From Branchiostoma floridae (Eukaryota; Chordata; Leptocardii; Amphioxiformes; Branchiostomatidae), in contig NC_049991.1 in NCBI RefSeq assembly GCF_000003815.2, positions 7,721,703 through 7,785,702 of the forward strand: 64,000 nucleotides of DNA, in the 5' to 3' direction. Numbering within the stretch: the stretch's first letter is position 1; the number at the start of each line of letters is the position of its first letter. The notes beneath the pieces were generated by a model, which saw nothing but the letters and a program-made list of their open reading frames with translations, ran no database searches and was not told the origin of the DNA. The translations under genes were made by a program, and so were the position numbers. Shown here one piece after another: positions 1 through 13,400 of the stretch.

Positions 1-328
1 ACAAACCTCTAGAGAACAATATACATTGTACATTTTTAGTGGCAACTGTACATGCTACAAGACTGACTTCTAGTGCAAGATATTATGCTTAACAAACAAT
101 ACTTCTGTGTATAGTTTTGTACAGAAAAATGCTACAGTTGGCTACATTTCAATGGTACATAGTGCTTGCATGGATTAGAAAATATCCAAGTTGGAAAAAG
201 ACAACACTGAAAAGGGGCAATCAGAGATAGTAGACTTCAGACAGTAAGCATGTGCTGTAGAAACAGATAAGCAACCCAAAACCAGTACTGTTATATGTCT
301 CCTTTAAACAACAACAACAACAGAAACA

Positions 329-3300
329 AAACTGTCCCCACCATTTGTTTTCTCGTCTTTGTTTCTGCACGATCCTCTGTCTCTCTTCGTTATCTATGTT
401 CAGTTCTAGTCTGTTGGAGTGTGGGAGTATGCGGTACTTGGGCTTCACGGCCTTGGGAGTGTTATCTGCGCTGCTTTTTCTTTCCTGCACTTGTACTTTC
501 TCCATGGCGGCCGCCTCCTTCTGTTTGAGCTCGGATGAGATCTCCAGACCGTGGAGGTCGCAGAATATCGACATGTCGTCCAGCCGCTTGTCAAACTCTT
601 TGGCGCTCTGTAGAAGGGAACATGATCGGGCATCAGTTTCTGTGCTACATGCACAGCCTAGCAGAAAGTCTAAAAACTGCAGTGAGGCAAAAATGATGTT
701 CACTACTACAGTGAATTGTGAAATTTTTGCAGTTGTTTATATTTGGGGGTTCCTCTGTGAGATTTCATCGCAAACTTTTCACATCGAAAATACATATCCC
801 GCAAACTCAAAATGACTTACAGTATGCATAAGTGTAACCTGAGAATTAAGCAGCTTATATCCACTACATGCATGCACAAGTTACTTGCACTGGGAGCCAA
901 AGTGGCCATTTGGCTCTATCAATTTTTTTTCTACCAACAAGATGTTATAAAAAGATGGCTGATAGTTGAAATACAGCTCTATATTTTTCTTAAATTGCCG
1001 GTGGGACTCTACCTCACACCTCAGCCTAACTGAAAATACATACAAGAACAAATGCATCATATTCTAATTATGAAGGGTCCCAAAAGATTTTGATCACTGC
1101 ATGGTCATTGATCACACAACGGGGCATACAGGGTTTTTTTAAGTGCCATCTTCTGCCAGTGTATACAGCCTACTTCACAGGAAGAGACTTACAACAAAGT
1201 CACTGCGCAAGTCCTGAGCATCAGGGGAGTTTGCTGGTAGGTAGGGCAGCAGCCGAGGGGGGGTCCGGTGGGGGAGGGTGTCCCACTCAATCCCCTCCAC
1301 AAACAGGTGCCCCCTCAGGCTCGGGTATCCCCCCCGCTCCTCGCAACCCAACCGTTCCGTCGGCTCCAGAATCTGGAAGGAGACAGAAGGTATGTGTGAT
1401 TGTACATATGCCTCTGCCCCTGAGGGGTTGCCAAAAAAGAAAAAAGGGAATTACAGCTACATCAGGTCATTTTATTTCTTTAATAATAAATTCCATGGTA
1501 AACAAGGTATACACATTTATGCATATGGTGCAAAATTCGTAACTATAAATTTCCCATATTTCAGAAAAATTCATCATCAAACATTGTTACGATGGAACAT
1601 TTTCATCTGAATAATACACATATAAAGTGCATCCAAACGATCCTATAAGATTAGTTTTTAAATCAAATAGACACAAGAAAAAAAAACATAATCATGGGCA
1701 AAAACACAAGAGACTCAAATAATAATGTACATTGTATGAGTCTTTGATTGGTAGAAAATCTTGTACTTTCTTCTTACAAATCCATGGAAGGCTACAGAAC
1801 AATGTAATTTTATTTACCAGTAGTTTCTTCACCAAGTCTTGAGCTTTAGAGTTGAAACCATCAGGAAAGTCATACTCTAACTTCTGAATCTTCTGGAATA
1901 TTAGGTACTCATTGCTGTGGTAAAAAAAAGGTTGAACATCATAAGCCATCAAGACTATTGTCACAATGTCACATTTCTATACACTCATTAACAAATATTT
2001 AAATGATAATGCACTTGTGCACAATTTACATTATGCAGTGACAAAGTTCTACAATTGAAACTTTGAATGGAAAAAAACTTGTCCAAAATTACTTCCACAA
2101 AAGATTAACGAGCTTAATTCTTACAAGTTGAATTGTTGCAATTGTGTTGTTAGGTATGGGTTTGTTTCAACCTTGTGCATATTTTATACAGTTATATCTT
2201 GAAGATGCAGGTAGTTTACCAACTGAAATGGCTTAAAAATGACTTTGTTGGGCTCATGAATGACAGTTAAGAAACCGGTGCAAATTCTATGAACAAAATA
2301 ATGCTTTACCCAGCTCGAAATGGTGGCAACCCTGACACCATCTGGTAGATGATACAACCCAAAGCCCACAGGTCAGAGCTGTAAAGATGAGAAGAAACAA
2401 TCAAAAAAGGTCAACACGGTAAACAAACATCATTTTGCAGATGAAAAAGGCTACACTCCTCAGGTGTCAACAAAAATAAGGACACCTACTTATTGTTGAT
2501 GCAAAGAACAAAGCTTATCTTTTATATGCAGCTATTACATCACTCTTTTAATATCTAAAAAAAATGATATAGAAATGGCTCCATTCCTTAGCTGTTGCCA
2601 AAAATTAGGGCACCGACAAGTATTAAAATGACCCTAAACAGAAAAAAATTACTTTTTACAAGCAGCTTTTACCTTATCTTCAAATGCAAAGTGAGACTCC
2701 ACTCCGGTTGTGTTGCCAAAAAATATGAAACACATAAACTGGTGACCATAGACAAAGAAAGAAGCTTACCTTTTACAAGCAGCTTTGTTAGTGAGCAGCT
2801 CAGGTGAAACGTACTGTGCAGTTCCTACAAAGGAGTTGGCTCTCACTGTGGGTAGAAAAGAAAATTGGGTCAAGTCATTTAAAATGCATCACTTTTGGAT
2901 TATTCTGTCAATGATAAGATTTGTCTTATACAGCTTATACTTTATGAAACTACAACAAATTTAGGAACAAAACAAGCATATGAATTCTCAACTTCCCTAC
3001 CTTGATTGTTACCAGGGTCTAGAATCTTTGCTGTTCCAAAGTCTGTGATCTGAATGTGCATGTGTTCATCCAGCAGGATATTCTCTGGTTTCAAATCCCT
3101 AATGGAGAAAAAATACATTTGTTAGACTTGTGCAAGTGTCATTTGTGTCATATTTTAGGGTTGGGGACCAACATTCTAATGTATAGTTGGAATGACCAGC
3201 GATTATGCAAACTAGTACAGGTTTCAATAAGCACCTGTCTGCATTGACGGGCGCTACTAACTTAGGATTCTGACATCTTTGGGTCACCATCTTGTTTCTG

Positions 3301-6300
3301 TCCTTGAAATAGTCTGGGCTGTTCCAGGCTGCAGTACCACCATTGATTATTAGTTGGCACTTTTGTACCAAGTTGCAAAATTCAAAGAAGACCATAACTT
3401 CCTGACATAAAAGTGACACTTGATAAAACATAATACGTTTGCTCCTACAAATTTTGTTGCCTATTAGTAATTACATTTTTTTCTCCCAACATTAATAACA
3501 CTAAAATGCCATACAGTTAACAACTACCATACTTATTTCTAGTCTTAGAATCATATAACACTTTTAAATTACTTTTTGGATGGACAAAGTCAGGTAGATA
3601 TCTTTTTTTTGGCATCACCACAAGGGCGGAGACATTTCTACATTCAAAGCCTCACCTGTGAATGATACCCAGACCATGTAGATGCTCCAACGCCAGGATG
3701 ATTTCTGCTGTGTAAAATCTGGTGCACTCCTCATCGAACGAGCCCAGCTTCTGGATGTACGGGAGCAGCTCGCCATTCTTGGCATAACTTAGACCGAAAT
3801 CTGTGTTACCATCGTCAAGGAATGGCTGTAGTGTAAATGCTCAATTTTGTTTCAAACATGTCAAAACAAAACAGTACACTCAATAATCTAACCATACTAT
3901 ACAAAAGACAGATGATGTCACAACTTCCTGGATATTTTGGCTAACAAGTATTGGGAATGTCGCATGCCTTTAACCGGAAGGTCATGTGACCTGTCACTAA
4001 TTTGAACCTGAAGACAGCTATTTCAACATTCGAACAAAAGTAAAAAGTTGAAAATTTGTCAGTTTTAAACAAGTTTTAGTTTTTCATTTAAATGCTGGCT
4101 CAGGCATACAAAGCAAGACACTGGAACATTGCTTCAGCGTTGGACAATATACTAACACAAGAAGGATACACAATTTCTCCACATCTTGGAAAGTGAAGTA
4201 CAGCTTGACAAAGAAGGGGTGGTTGAGTCTACTGAGGACATCTTTCTCCCTGGTCACATATGGAACCTTCTTCTCTCGGATTATGTGCCTCTTCTCCAGA
4301 ATTTTAACTGGAATGAATACACACAATGGTCAGCAACATTTCATTCTTAATTATTGTATCATCTGTTTGCACTTGTAATGGTATCGCTGGCTAAGAATAT
4401 TAAAACTTTGCATACAACCAAAATTTTGTATTTTTCAAAATGTCTATCACTAACTTTAGCTACAAAATTATGCACAATATAATCAAGGCAATGCAACATA
4501 ATGTACATCAAATACTATAGCTATAGGCTATACTTACTTGCATATTCCTTTCCTGTGTTGACATCCCTTGCCAAAACCACCTGAAACCCAAAAGGTATCT
4601 AACATTAGCTATGTATTTCCTCTTAATGACAACATGACATCAAAAAACTTCCCATCCATCCCTGAAAGAGCATAAATCAAAGTGGTATCAAATCGATTGA
4701 ATACTCCCTTTCCAAAAAAGGGATGTATACTAGAATTCTGAAAGTAGATACAGCCTGTTTTTCCTCCACTTAAAGGTACATGGTAATTTTGTTATGTTTG
4801 CAATTATCGTAACTTGAAAGACTGAATTTCTAACAATAGCAACAGTGCCCTTTAATACTGTGAAGTCAGAAAAAATGGCTGTCAAAAACATGAGGGCCAG
4901 ATGCCTTTTGCATTGTGTTATAATCAGTGCCTCAGACTTCACAGTGGAACTTGAAAGAGTAGAGATCTGTAATATGTAGATTTGCATATTCTTTGTGGTT
5001 GTAAATGACTATAATAACTGTAAATTTTGAAATGTTTTAACCTATCTTCTTTTAGCAGCTACATAGCAAATATGCATTTCTACTGTATTATGTTTGTTGC
5101 AGTATCAAAGAAAGCTACTAGGAGCTCAAAAGTCAAAACTCTACTCATCTCTCCAAAACCTAAGCACACAACAAATTTCATGACAATCCATTTATACCAT
5201 CTTAGGTATGCCATGCAACCACAAACAAATACAATCAATAAACTATCAAAAATACAACATTTTTGCCGAAAGTAAAAATCAAGCCAAACTGTAAGTGAAA
5301 ATACATGACTTACTGTTGAGTAGGACCCCTCTCCTAATATTCTGCCGAACTCGAAGTCATTGGGAGTTTTCTTCCTGGGCTGGGGAGGTGTGGGTGTGCT
5401 GGGGCTGGCTGCAGCTGGGGAGGGGAGGGCCATGTTCCCTGGGGTGGTGGATGCAGTGGCTCCCTGCAGTTCCTCTGGCTGGCCACTAGATGGCGCCGGC
5501 TGATGGGAGGGAGTACTGCTACTACTGCTGAGAGGGTCAGGATTCGAAGGTATACCCTGGAAAACAGATAAATGCTAATATTTAATTCTGAAACTTTTTT
5601 AGCAACTTAAACATTATGTATCATACAAAACACTTGAAATTTCAAAGGCTGGCCTATTTTCTTAGAAGAGAAAGTCCTTGTAAGGGGAGACGTCAGATGA
5701 AACACAAGGCTCACAATGAGAAGACACAAAATGAGAAGATCCCAGCTGCTCTCAAATGCTCATTAAGAAAAGCGCTCAAGGTTTTAATTGGGTCTTCAGA
5801 TAGCGCTTATGGTCTCTGCAGCATACATGTACATGACGGGGTTCTAGATGAAAACTGGGTGTATTTATGATTTTTCGACATCCACATTTGGAGCTGTGCA
5901 TGCAATGTTTGACCTTGAGTGCACCGACGCACCTAGATATTTATGACGAGTCATAACAATAGATAAGGGTGATTGTACACAGCTTTTAAGGTGCACTCTC
6001 ACTGTACTTGCGTCACGCTTGCGTCACTGTGGGGTTTGAAAGATACTCAATGAATTTCAGAAAAAATAACAAATTTTCATACTTTTTGTGTATTTTGTCG
6101 TCTTTAAAGTCATACTTTTACATATAACGCAATATCCAAATCATGAATCAAATCGGAGATAATAACAAAACAGTGACACAGTGAACGAACCCCGCAGTAA
6201 CGCAAGCTTGAAGCAAGTGCAGTGAGAGTGCACCATTAGTAGTAAAGAGTCATTGTTGAATTACTTTGTGTAGGCTAACATTTTGCCAAGTTTAGCTATA

Positions 6301-9300
6301 TATATAATATAGAGAGCATTTGGGTTCTTCACAATATTCAACTTCAATGATTGAAACTGTACTGACATGTTAATAATTAGGTTTTTGCTGACATTCTACT
6401 TTATTTCAATGTTGTCCGCTCAAAAATCTTTCTGCACCTCAATTTTTAGGTTACAATGATGCAGGTGCACCAGTGAACTTCTTCCGAAATATTAATATAA
6501 ATGTTGTCTACCTAAAAAATTATCTGTGCACACCTAATTTTTTTGGTTAGGTGTACCAGTGTACCTGCTCTGAAAAATGAATTCTAAGTCCTGCTGCTAA
6601 GCTATACACAAAATGTTTGACATAGGGCATGTCCCCTGAGTGGTTCTCTCCATTTTCAAACAGAATCATTGACAAGAGATCAAAAAGACAGGACAGATGA
6701 AAGAAAATATCTAACAATGAGAATCCAAAAATGATGAGGAACCAGCTGTACTCATATTCTCATCAAAGAGACAAGACCATTACTACTGTTACATCTGTGG
6801 ATTGGGACATTAATGGTATTTATCTCTATTTATCACGGGACCACTTTACACTGAAAATGCTTAAGCTGTTATAAGACACCTCTCACGGAGACATCTCAGC
6901 AGACGACTCTTTACACCTGATGTGGCAAGCTGTCTTAGAGTCCCTTCAGAGCAGGACTGTCTTGGCTTGTAGGCATGATTGTGTCTCTGCATTTGACCAC
7001 ACTCTGCCCTCCGTAATAAGCAAGCAGAATTGTCACAACCTATAAACATAACTCAAAGCTGGCTCTGAGACACGTTCTCTGAGACGCATTCTCTTTACAC
7101 AGGAAAAAAGTATCCTGGCACTCCAGCTGAGCGTCTTGGCACTCCCGCTGAGGGTCTTGAACGAACCTCTGGAGCTGACTCAAGATGCACATCAGGAATC
7201 ACGTCTTGAGACTTAAAATTCTATTTACACTGGGAAATTTAGTGTTTTCTGAGATGTCTTGGGGCCAAGATGTCTTAGGCTCAATCTAGACACAGTTTTT
7301 ACCAATATCTGCGGAGATGTCGGGAGGGATCTGGAACGTAGGGGGCAGGACACCCATGGCGCTTGCAGTCATAATCTAAAACATATCGCGCGATTTTCAA
7401 AATGGCGTTACATACTAATGAGCCCTCCCGAAGTCGGGACCTATCTACACACGTGTGAAAGTTGTCGGGGACCCTGCTAAGCTATCGAGCGAATGCTCCG
7501 GACTTTTCGGGAGAAATTTTACCGATATCTTGCCGGCGATATTGTAGTTCCATCTAGACGCTGAAAAAAGCTGTCGGCGAGAGACTGTCGACTCGCAGAT
7601 ATCGGGAAAAACTGTGTCTAGATTGTGCCTAAGAAAACGCTAGTGTAAAGCCTGCCCATGGTCACCCTACATCCACAACTAAAAATGACCAAGAAGAATA
7701 CTCGGGGGACCAATGAAATCTCATCTACATGGATGTAGGTGGTCACTATTGACAGGATTCTTTGTGTCAATGGGAAAAATTATCTAAGGCAACAATTTAT
7801 ACATATTACACCACAATACAACACACGAAATGATAACAATGATCAAATATAAAAATTAGAAGAGAAAAGGAATCGCAACAATACAATGCACCACGTCCCT
7901 AGAAAAGAAAAACATAAATGTAAGCTTTGTTCATTCATAGCTTTCCTCCATGCAGTGCTAATGACAACCATTGCATGTAAACATGCACCACTGCCACCTA
8001 TAGGAGTGTACAGTCAGTTCCTGATAAACATGTTATGTACACGACTACACCCAATCCACCCACACACAGAGATGAAACAGTTTAACGCTCAGAAGCGCTG
8101 AATCATACTTACAATTTTTTCTCTCACGCTAGCTACTATGTACAGTGTTATGACTGATAAACAGATTACGTAACAGTCGCGAATACTGGTAGCAGAACTA
8201 GTATAGTAGCGGGTTGTTTACTATCGTTTTCAACAGAAGCAAACATACCTTTTTCCTCATGGGTGGACTTGGGATGAAATACCCCCAGCAACAGAATTGC
8301 ATGTCAGAAATAGAGCCAGAGCAGCACCAATTGTTTTGTACCGCCTTCGGGCGCTGACCTAGTCTAGTTCTGTAACCTCTGTGTGCCCAGACGGTGCGTT
8401 CTTTACCGATTGTTATGCAAATCAGCTCGAGGTGAGGACAATGCACACTGACCAATGGCAGCGTGCGGCACCCGTCCCTACACCCAACCTGAGACCTGTT
8501 GTTTACCACATGCCGGGTCTGCCTCCCTAATGACATTGTCTGAACCCAGGGACCTGTAGGACTTTCACCTCTGCTGGGATGTAGTACAAACACTACCAAG
8601 CTTAGCTTTCTCTGAAAACAAAATTGTTCAGGGGCTATAAAAATATCGGTAACAGCCTGGAACGGGCCAATATTGACTTTGTAACAAGGTAGAATTCTGG
8701 CTGTGTTATTCTTGTTTCGTGTTTATATGGACACAAACTTGAACAAGGCATCAGTTCCTGAATATGTCTCATTGTTTGGTATTCATGACTTATCAGAAAC
8801 ACCGATGTTTGAGTTCTCAAACTAAAAGTCCCTAATTTATAGATTTCTTTTTATATCTTTTTGGCTTAAAAATACTCACATCTTTAAACAAACACACATG
8901 GGCAGAAATGTGACAGCGAGCTACATACACCTACACGTAGAAGGACTTCTAATATATTGTCACTCTTTGAGAAGTGTTTGTAGTAGTAGCAGTAGTAGTA
9001 GTGGTTGTATTCAGTCAAAATAAAAATATATTATTTAGAAAACTGTGAAGCATGACAGATCCAGAATACTACCATAAGACATACGGACACGTGGACACTG
9101 TCATTTGGAGTGTCACGAGTTCCTGGAAGGGCACACGTGTTTACGTGTTTTCCACGAACACTGCGACGCTGCCATCTCTGAAGTACGCCCTCACTGTCAC
9201 GCGTACACGATGGCTCATTAACGAAGCACATTTCCCTCCAGTGGTCATCTAACACAACTTGCACTGGTAGAAAACAGCTACGTTACACAATGTGTTACTT

Positions 9301-10407
9301 GTAAGTTGTATGGTACACCAAGGACTTGAGGCTTAAGGTACACACACGCACACACGATTTACGTGTGTGTGCATGCACCTTAAAAATCAAGCCCTTGGTG
9401 TATGATGATACAGCCACAGGTGTACATATTTTCGTGCACACGTTTCTAGGACAAGTGTTTTTCGAGCTCTGGAAATTCACTCGGCTGTGCCACGTGAGGA
9501 CCACTTGAAACCGCCGTTATTTTCTTCAACAGTTTATCCCGTCCCAAATGGGCAAGAAAGGAGACCTTGAGATTATGGTACAAATTCAAAAATATACAAC
9601 TTTGCATGCCAAAAACTAGATACATATAGATATGCAATGATGAGTTAAGATATAGATATAGAATAAAAATCATTACAAAACAACAACATCATGTTTGTAA
9701 GAATCCAACATGCTTATATGCCACTATAGAAATAAACAATTTTTGAAAATCCACAAGTTATAATTTTTTCCAATCTACATTTTGTGCCATCTAATTTTGC
9801 AAGAAAGTTAAAAGTGAATTTAGCACCCTGTGTCCATTTGTTTTCAGCCTAACTATATCCAAACGGGATTACAACTTGTATCTGTGTCCATCAGTTAATA
9901 CTCTTTCCAAGATAGACGGACAGCTAAATATAAATGTCCTACTAGTAGTCTACCATGTATGTATTACTGACAGGGAACCTATGGGATATATTTAGCACGT
10001 CTAGTCTAGTATCATACCAACTATATTTGGTTCCGGGTCTCCCTGGGGTTTTCTGCTTCGGGTATCTTCCCAAGATTTCCACCGGAAATACGCAAACACA
10101 TATAGCTCTTGCCGGAAAATTCTGGGGTTTAAAATGACCGACCTTGTATACAAATTAGGGAAGGGACTAAAAGTAGTTGTAATGTTCCCAGGGGTTTAGT
10201 GTGGGTGCTTTTAGGTAATATGTTGCTTGACTACGACAGTAAACATTTGCACGCCTCGGGCATTCAAGTACTACTAGTACTAGTAGTGCTTATGTCAAAG
10301 TCTGGTAAACACTTAAATCTGGGACACTAATGTTTTTCTGCTTTATAATTCAAGCAGTTATTCCTACATGAAAATATCAACTTTTGATCATAAATGAACT
10401 TAATTAC

Positions 10408-10457
<50 letters not shown>

Positions 10458-13400
10458 TGGAACTGAGGATCTTACAAACAAAAGTGAAAAATATATTATA
10501 TACAATCTAATCTATATTTTCAGGGTTCGAAATACACATACTTAACTTGCAAATTGCATGTAATTTTTGAGATTTGCACGTAAAAATATTCTGAACTTCC
10601 AATCTTGCATGTTAAAAATACCTGGCCTATAGTAAAAATACTGAGGCCCTGTGCCTTTGCCAGGGATCGTCACCAGTCGTCAGTAGGTGTTACAAATAAT
10701 CAAATTGGGCTTGTATTTTGCATGTAGATTTTTCTAATTGCACTTAAGATTTTTGCCAACTTGCAATTTTGCATGTAGCAAAAAAAAAAGTATTTCGATC
10801 CCTGTTTTTATACATTTAGATTCTTCAAAATCTACCAAAATCAAGATTGTGTTCCTAGCACATGTACTCTTGTAATCCTGCATACTTCTACAAGAAAAAC
10901 ATTAAGAATTTGAGGCAAATCCCAAATAAACTGCTCAGGTGCCTCTTGTTTTCATGACAGGATTTGCATATTTTGCAGACAAGATCTGGTATGCTGCATT
11001 AACAAAGAGGTATGACCAGAACATACCCTTTGAATGAGCGGCGGCACCGAAGCCAGAGCTCAAAATATACAACGTGATATTTCTGTTTACTACAATTCAA
11101 TATACTAGCTAATTCATAATGCTAAGCCTCTGTTATTTTAGCCTTTCAATGATGTTGTGTTTCTGCAGTAGAATTTGTATGTGTAGTATATATGTATCTG
11201 TTCATATAGGTTATAACAATCTAAGTTTTATATTATAGGTAGTATACCGTAGCTCAAGAAGCTATGAATGCATGAAATTTGGTAGGTAATGTGGTGACAA
11301 TTTAATTCAGATTTGGGGCTCCCTGGTAGCTTTCTTAAGTATTGCAGCAGAATTTTTTTTCATATTGTATGTAGGTTTGGTGAACTAAAAGTTGGTAAAA
11401 CAAATCTATCTGTATAGTCTACATGTAAATCTATCTGTACAGTAATTTCTATATTACATTGCAATAGGGTATGCCAATGTCCAAATGTGCATAATATACA
11501 CCCTCTTCAATGGTTAGTTGACCTAATTACATGTAGAATCACGGATCCAGTTCTGACTAGTTTTCAGAGTTCAACGTCCACTAGTACTAGTGTGACTTGC
11601 ATATCCTTGATCAAATCAGGTCAGGCAGAAATAACTAAAACTGATCAACCTGTTTTTCTGACCTCCTTTCAGACTCAAGAGTTGCACTACATATACAAAG
11701 CTTACGGGCACATTTGCATGTTTGGCCTTTTGACTTTTGAGTGTTAATATACATGTAGATCAATGACATTGAAATGAGTTTTAATATCTTTGTGCGATCT
11801 TGTATGAGAATAAGATTTTTGACATATACTAGCAAAAATTGGTTTACGTTAACTTCAGTGTCTTGAAACCAGGAAATATTTTGCCACACAATTTTTCATT
11901 ACAATTTTGCTTCATAATCATACGATTATGAATTACAACTATGTTTTAAATCAAATTGTAAGCAAACCTAAGATAAAATACTTTGATACACCTTAAAACC
12001 CCATTCACACACTGGTCGTCAACAGCATTCTAACTTGAGACTGGGATTGAGATTGAAAATTTAGCTGTCAGAAAATGTTGTTTAAGATCCTTCTCAACCT
12101 TCAGTTCTATCCATAAAAACATATTATCCAAAGTATGTAGTATACATAATGATAATAATAATCATAATCATTTGGTGTACTTTGCCAGCCAGTGAGCACC
12201 CAATGAGTAATGAGGCTGTTTAACGTGGTCGAGGCACCTGCTCAAGCACGGGACCCCCGTTTTACGTCCCTCCCGGAAGACGACTTCGTGGAATGACCAT
12301 GCTTGGTCCGGCTACAGCAATACGGTCGTCCTTGGTTGGGGGACTCTCATCTAAGAACTATCCTGACCGCGCGTTGCTTCACTTCCGAGATTGAGGGATC
12401 CAGTGTATCAAACGTGCCACGCGTATAGTGTGTACGAAACCCTGCACAAATATTACCACTGGTACACCCACGATGATGGCACGATCAAAAATCAACCAAA
12501 TTTTAGGTGCACAAAGATGCACATGATATACACCCAATATTTTTTAGCCCCACTTATGTGAGTGACTGAGCCTTGTTAAGTACATGTAAACCTACCTCCC
12601 CTGTTTACTGAATATGTTCCAGACAATTTATCTACCTGAGCATGTGTGTTTAACAACTAGAAGAATAGCTTATTGTATGTTGGCTAGCCAACTATAATAA
12701 ATAACTGTTGACAACAATCCCTTGAATCCAAGGACGAATAATCTGCTAATTTTCTAACTGAATGAACTTGACATTCACCAAAGATAAAAGGGGAAGTACA
12801 GGTAGGGTATTTTGTTAATAATTGATATTTCTGGATGTTTAGGGCTCGTTTTATCATGGTCCGCAATAGGTGCAGGTAGACATCATAAATACCTACATAC
12901 ATGTATGTGAGGCTTCCTTCTAAGTCTTACTGTAACAGAGCCACTGTATCTCAATAACATTACTGTTTTTATCAATAACCTCTAGCCAGTCTAGGCATAA
13001 CAGCGACGCATCAGTTAAGTACAGTAAGTACAAGCTGCGTAAGACTGGACTGTAAGGTTTCATCCACTCACACTGGGTAACACCCCTTCTCTTTTTGATA
13101 AATGTAACTTGGAACCTTTGACATGCTTGAGGAGTGGCTTTCCTCAAAGTTTCAAACATGGGATCTATGGCTTAATGTCCTATCCAAGGGGATCCCTATC
13201 AGAAAGAAGCTACATCATAGTACATGTAGGTTCTAATTTTCACCAAGTCTCCTTTTCATCGAGTCGAGCGAGAAAAATGTGAAGTACCTTTCCCATACTC
13301 ATAACTTTAAGGCATGCTGGAGATTGGAACTCAGAACCTTTGGATTCTAAGTCAAAAAACATAACCACTAGGCCACCTTGCCACCTGATTGTCCTTCGAA

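Noticed and set aside
8198-8599. 133-codon minus-strand frame as a stand-alone gene
   Set aside because: Only the last part, ending at a donor, is usable as a possible PDPK1 first exon; the rest matches nothing.
13320-13385. Functional tRNA gene on the minus strand
   Set aside because: A- and B-box-like motifs are present but no cloverleaf stems hold; the attached body marks it as a SINE.
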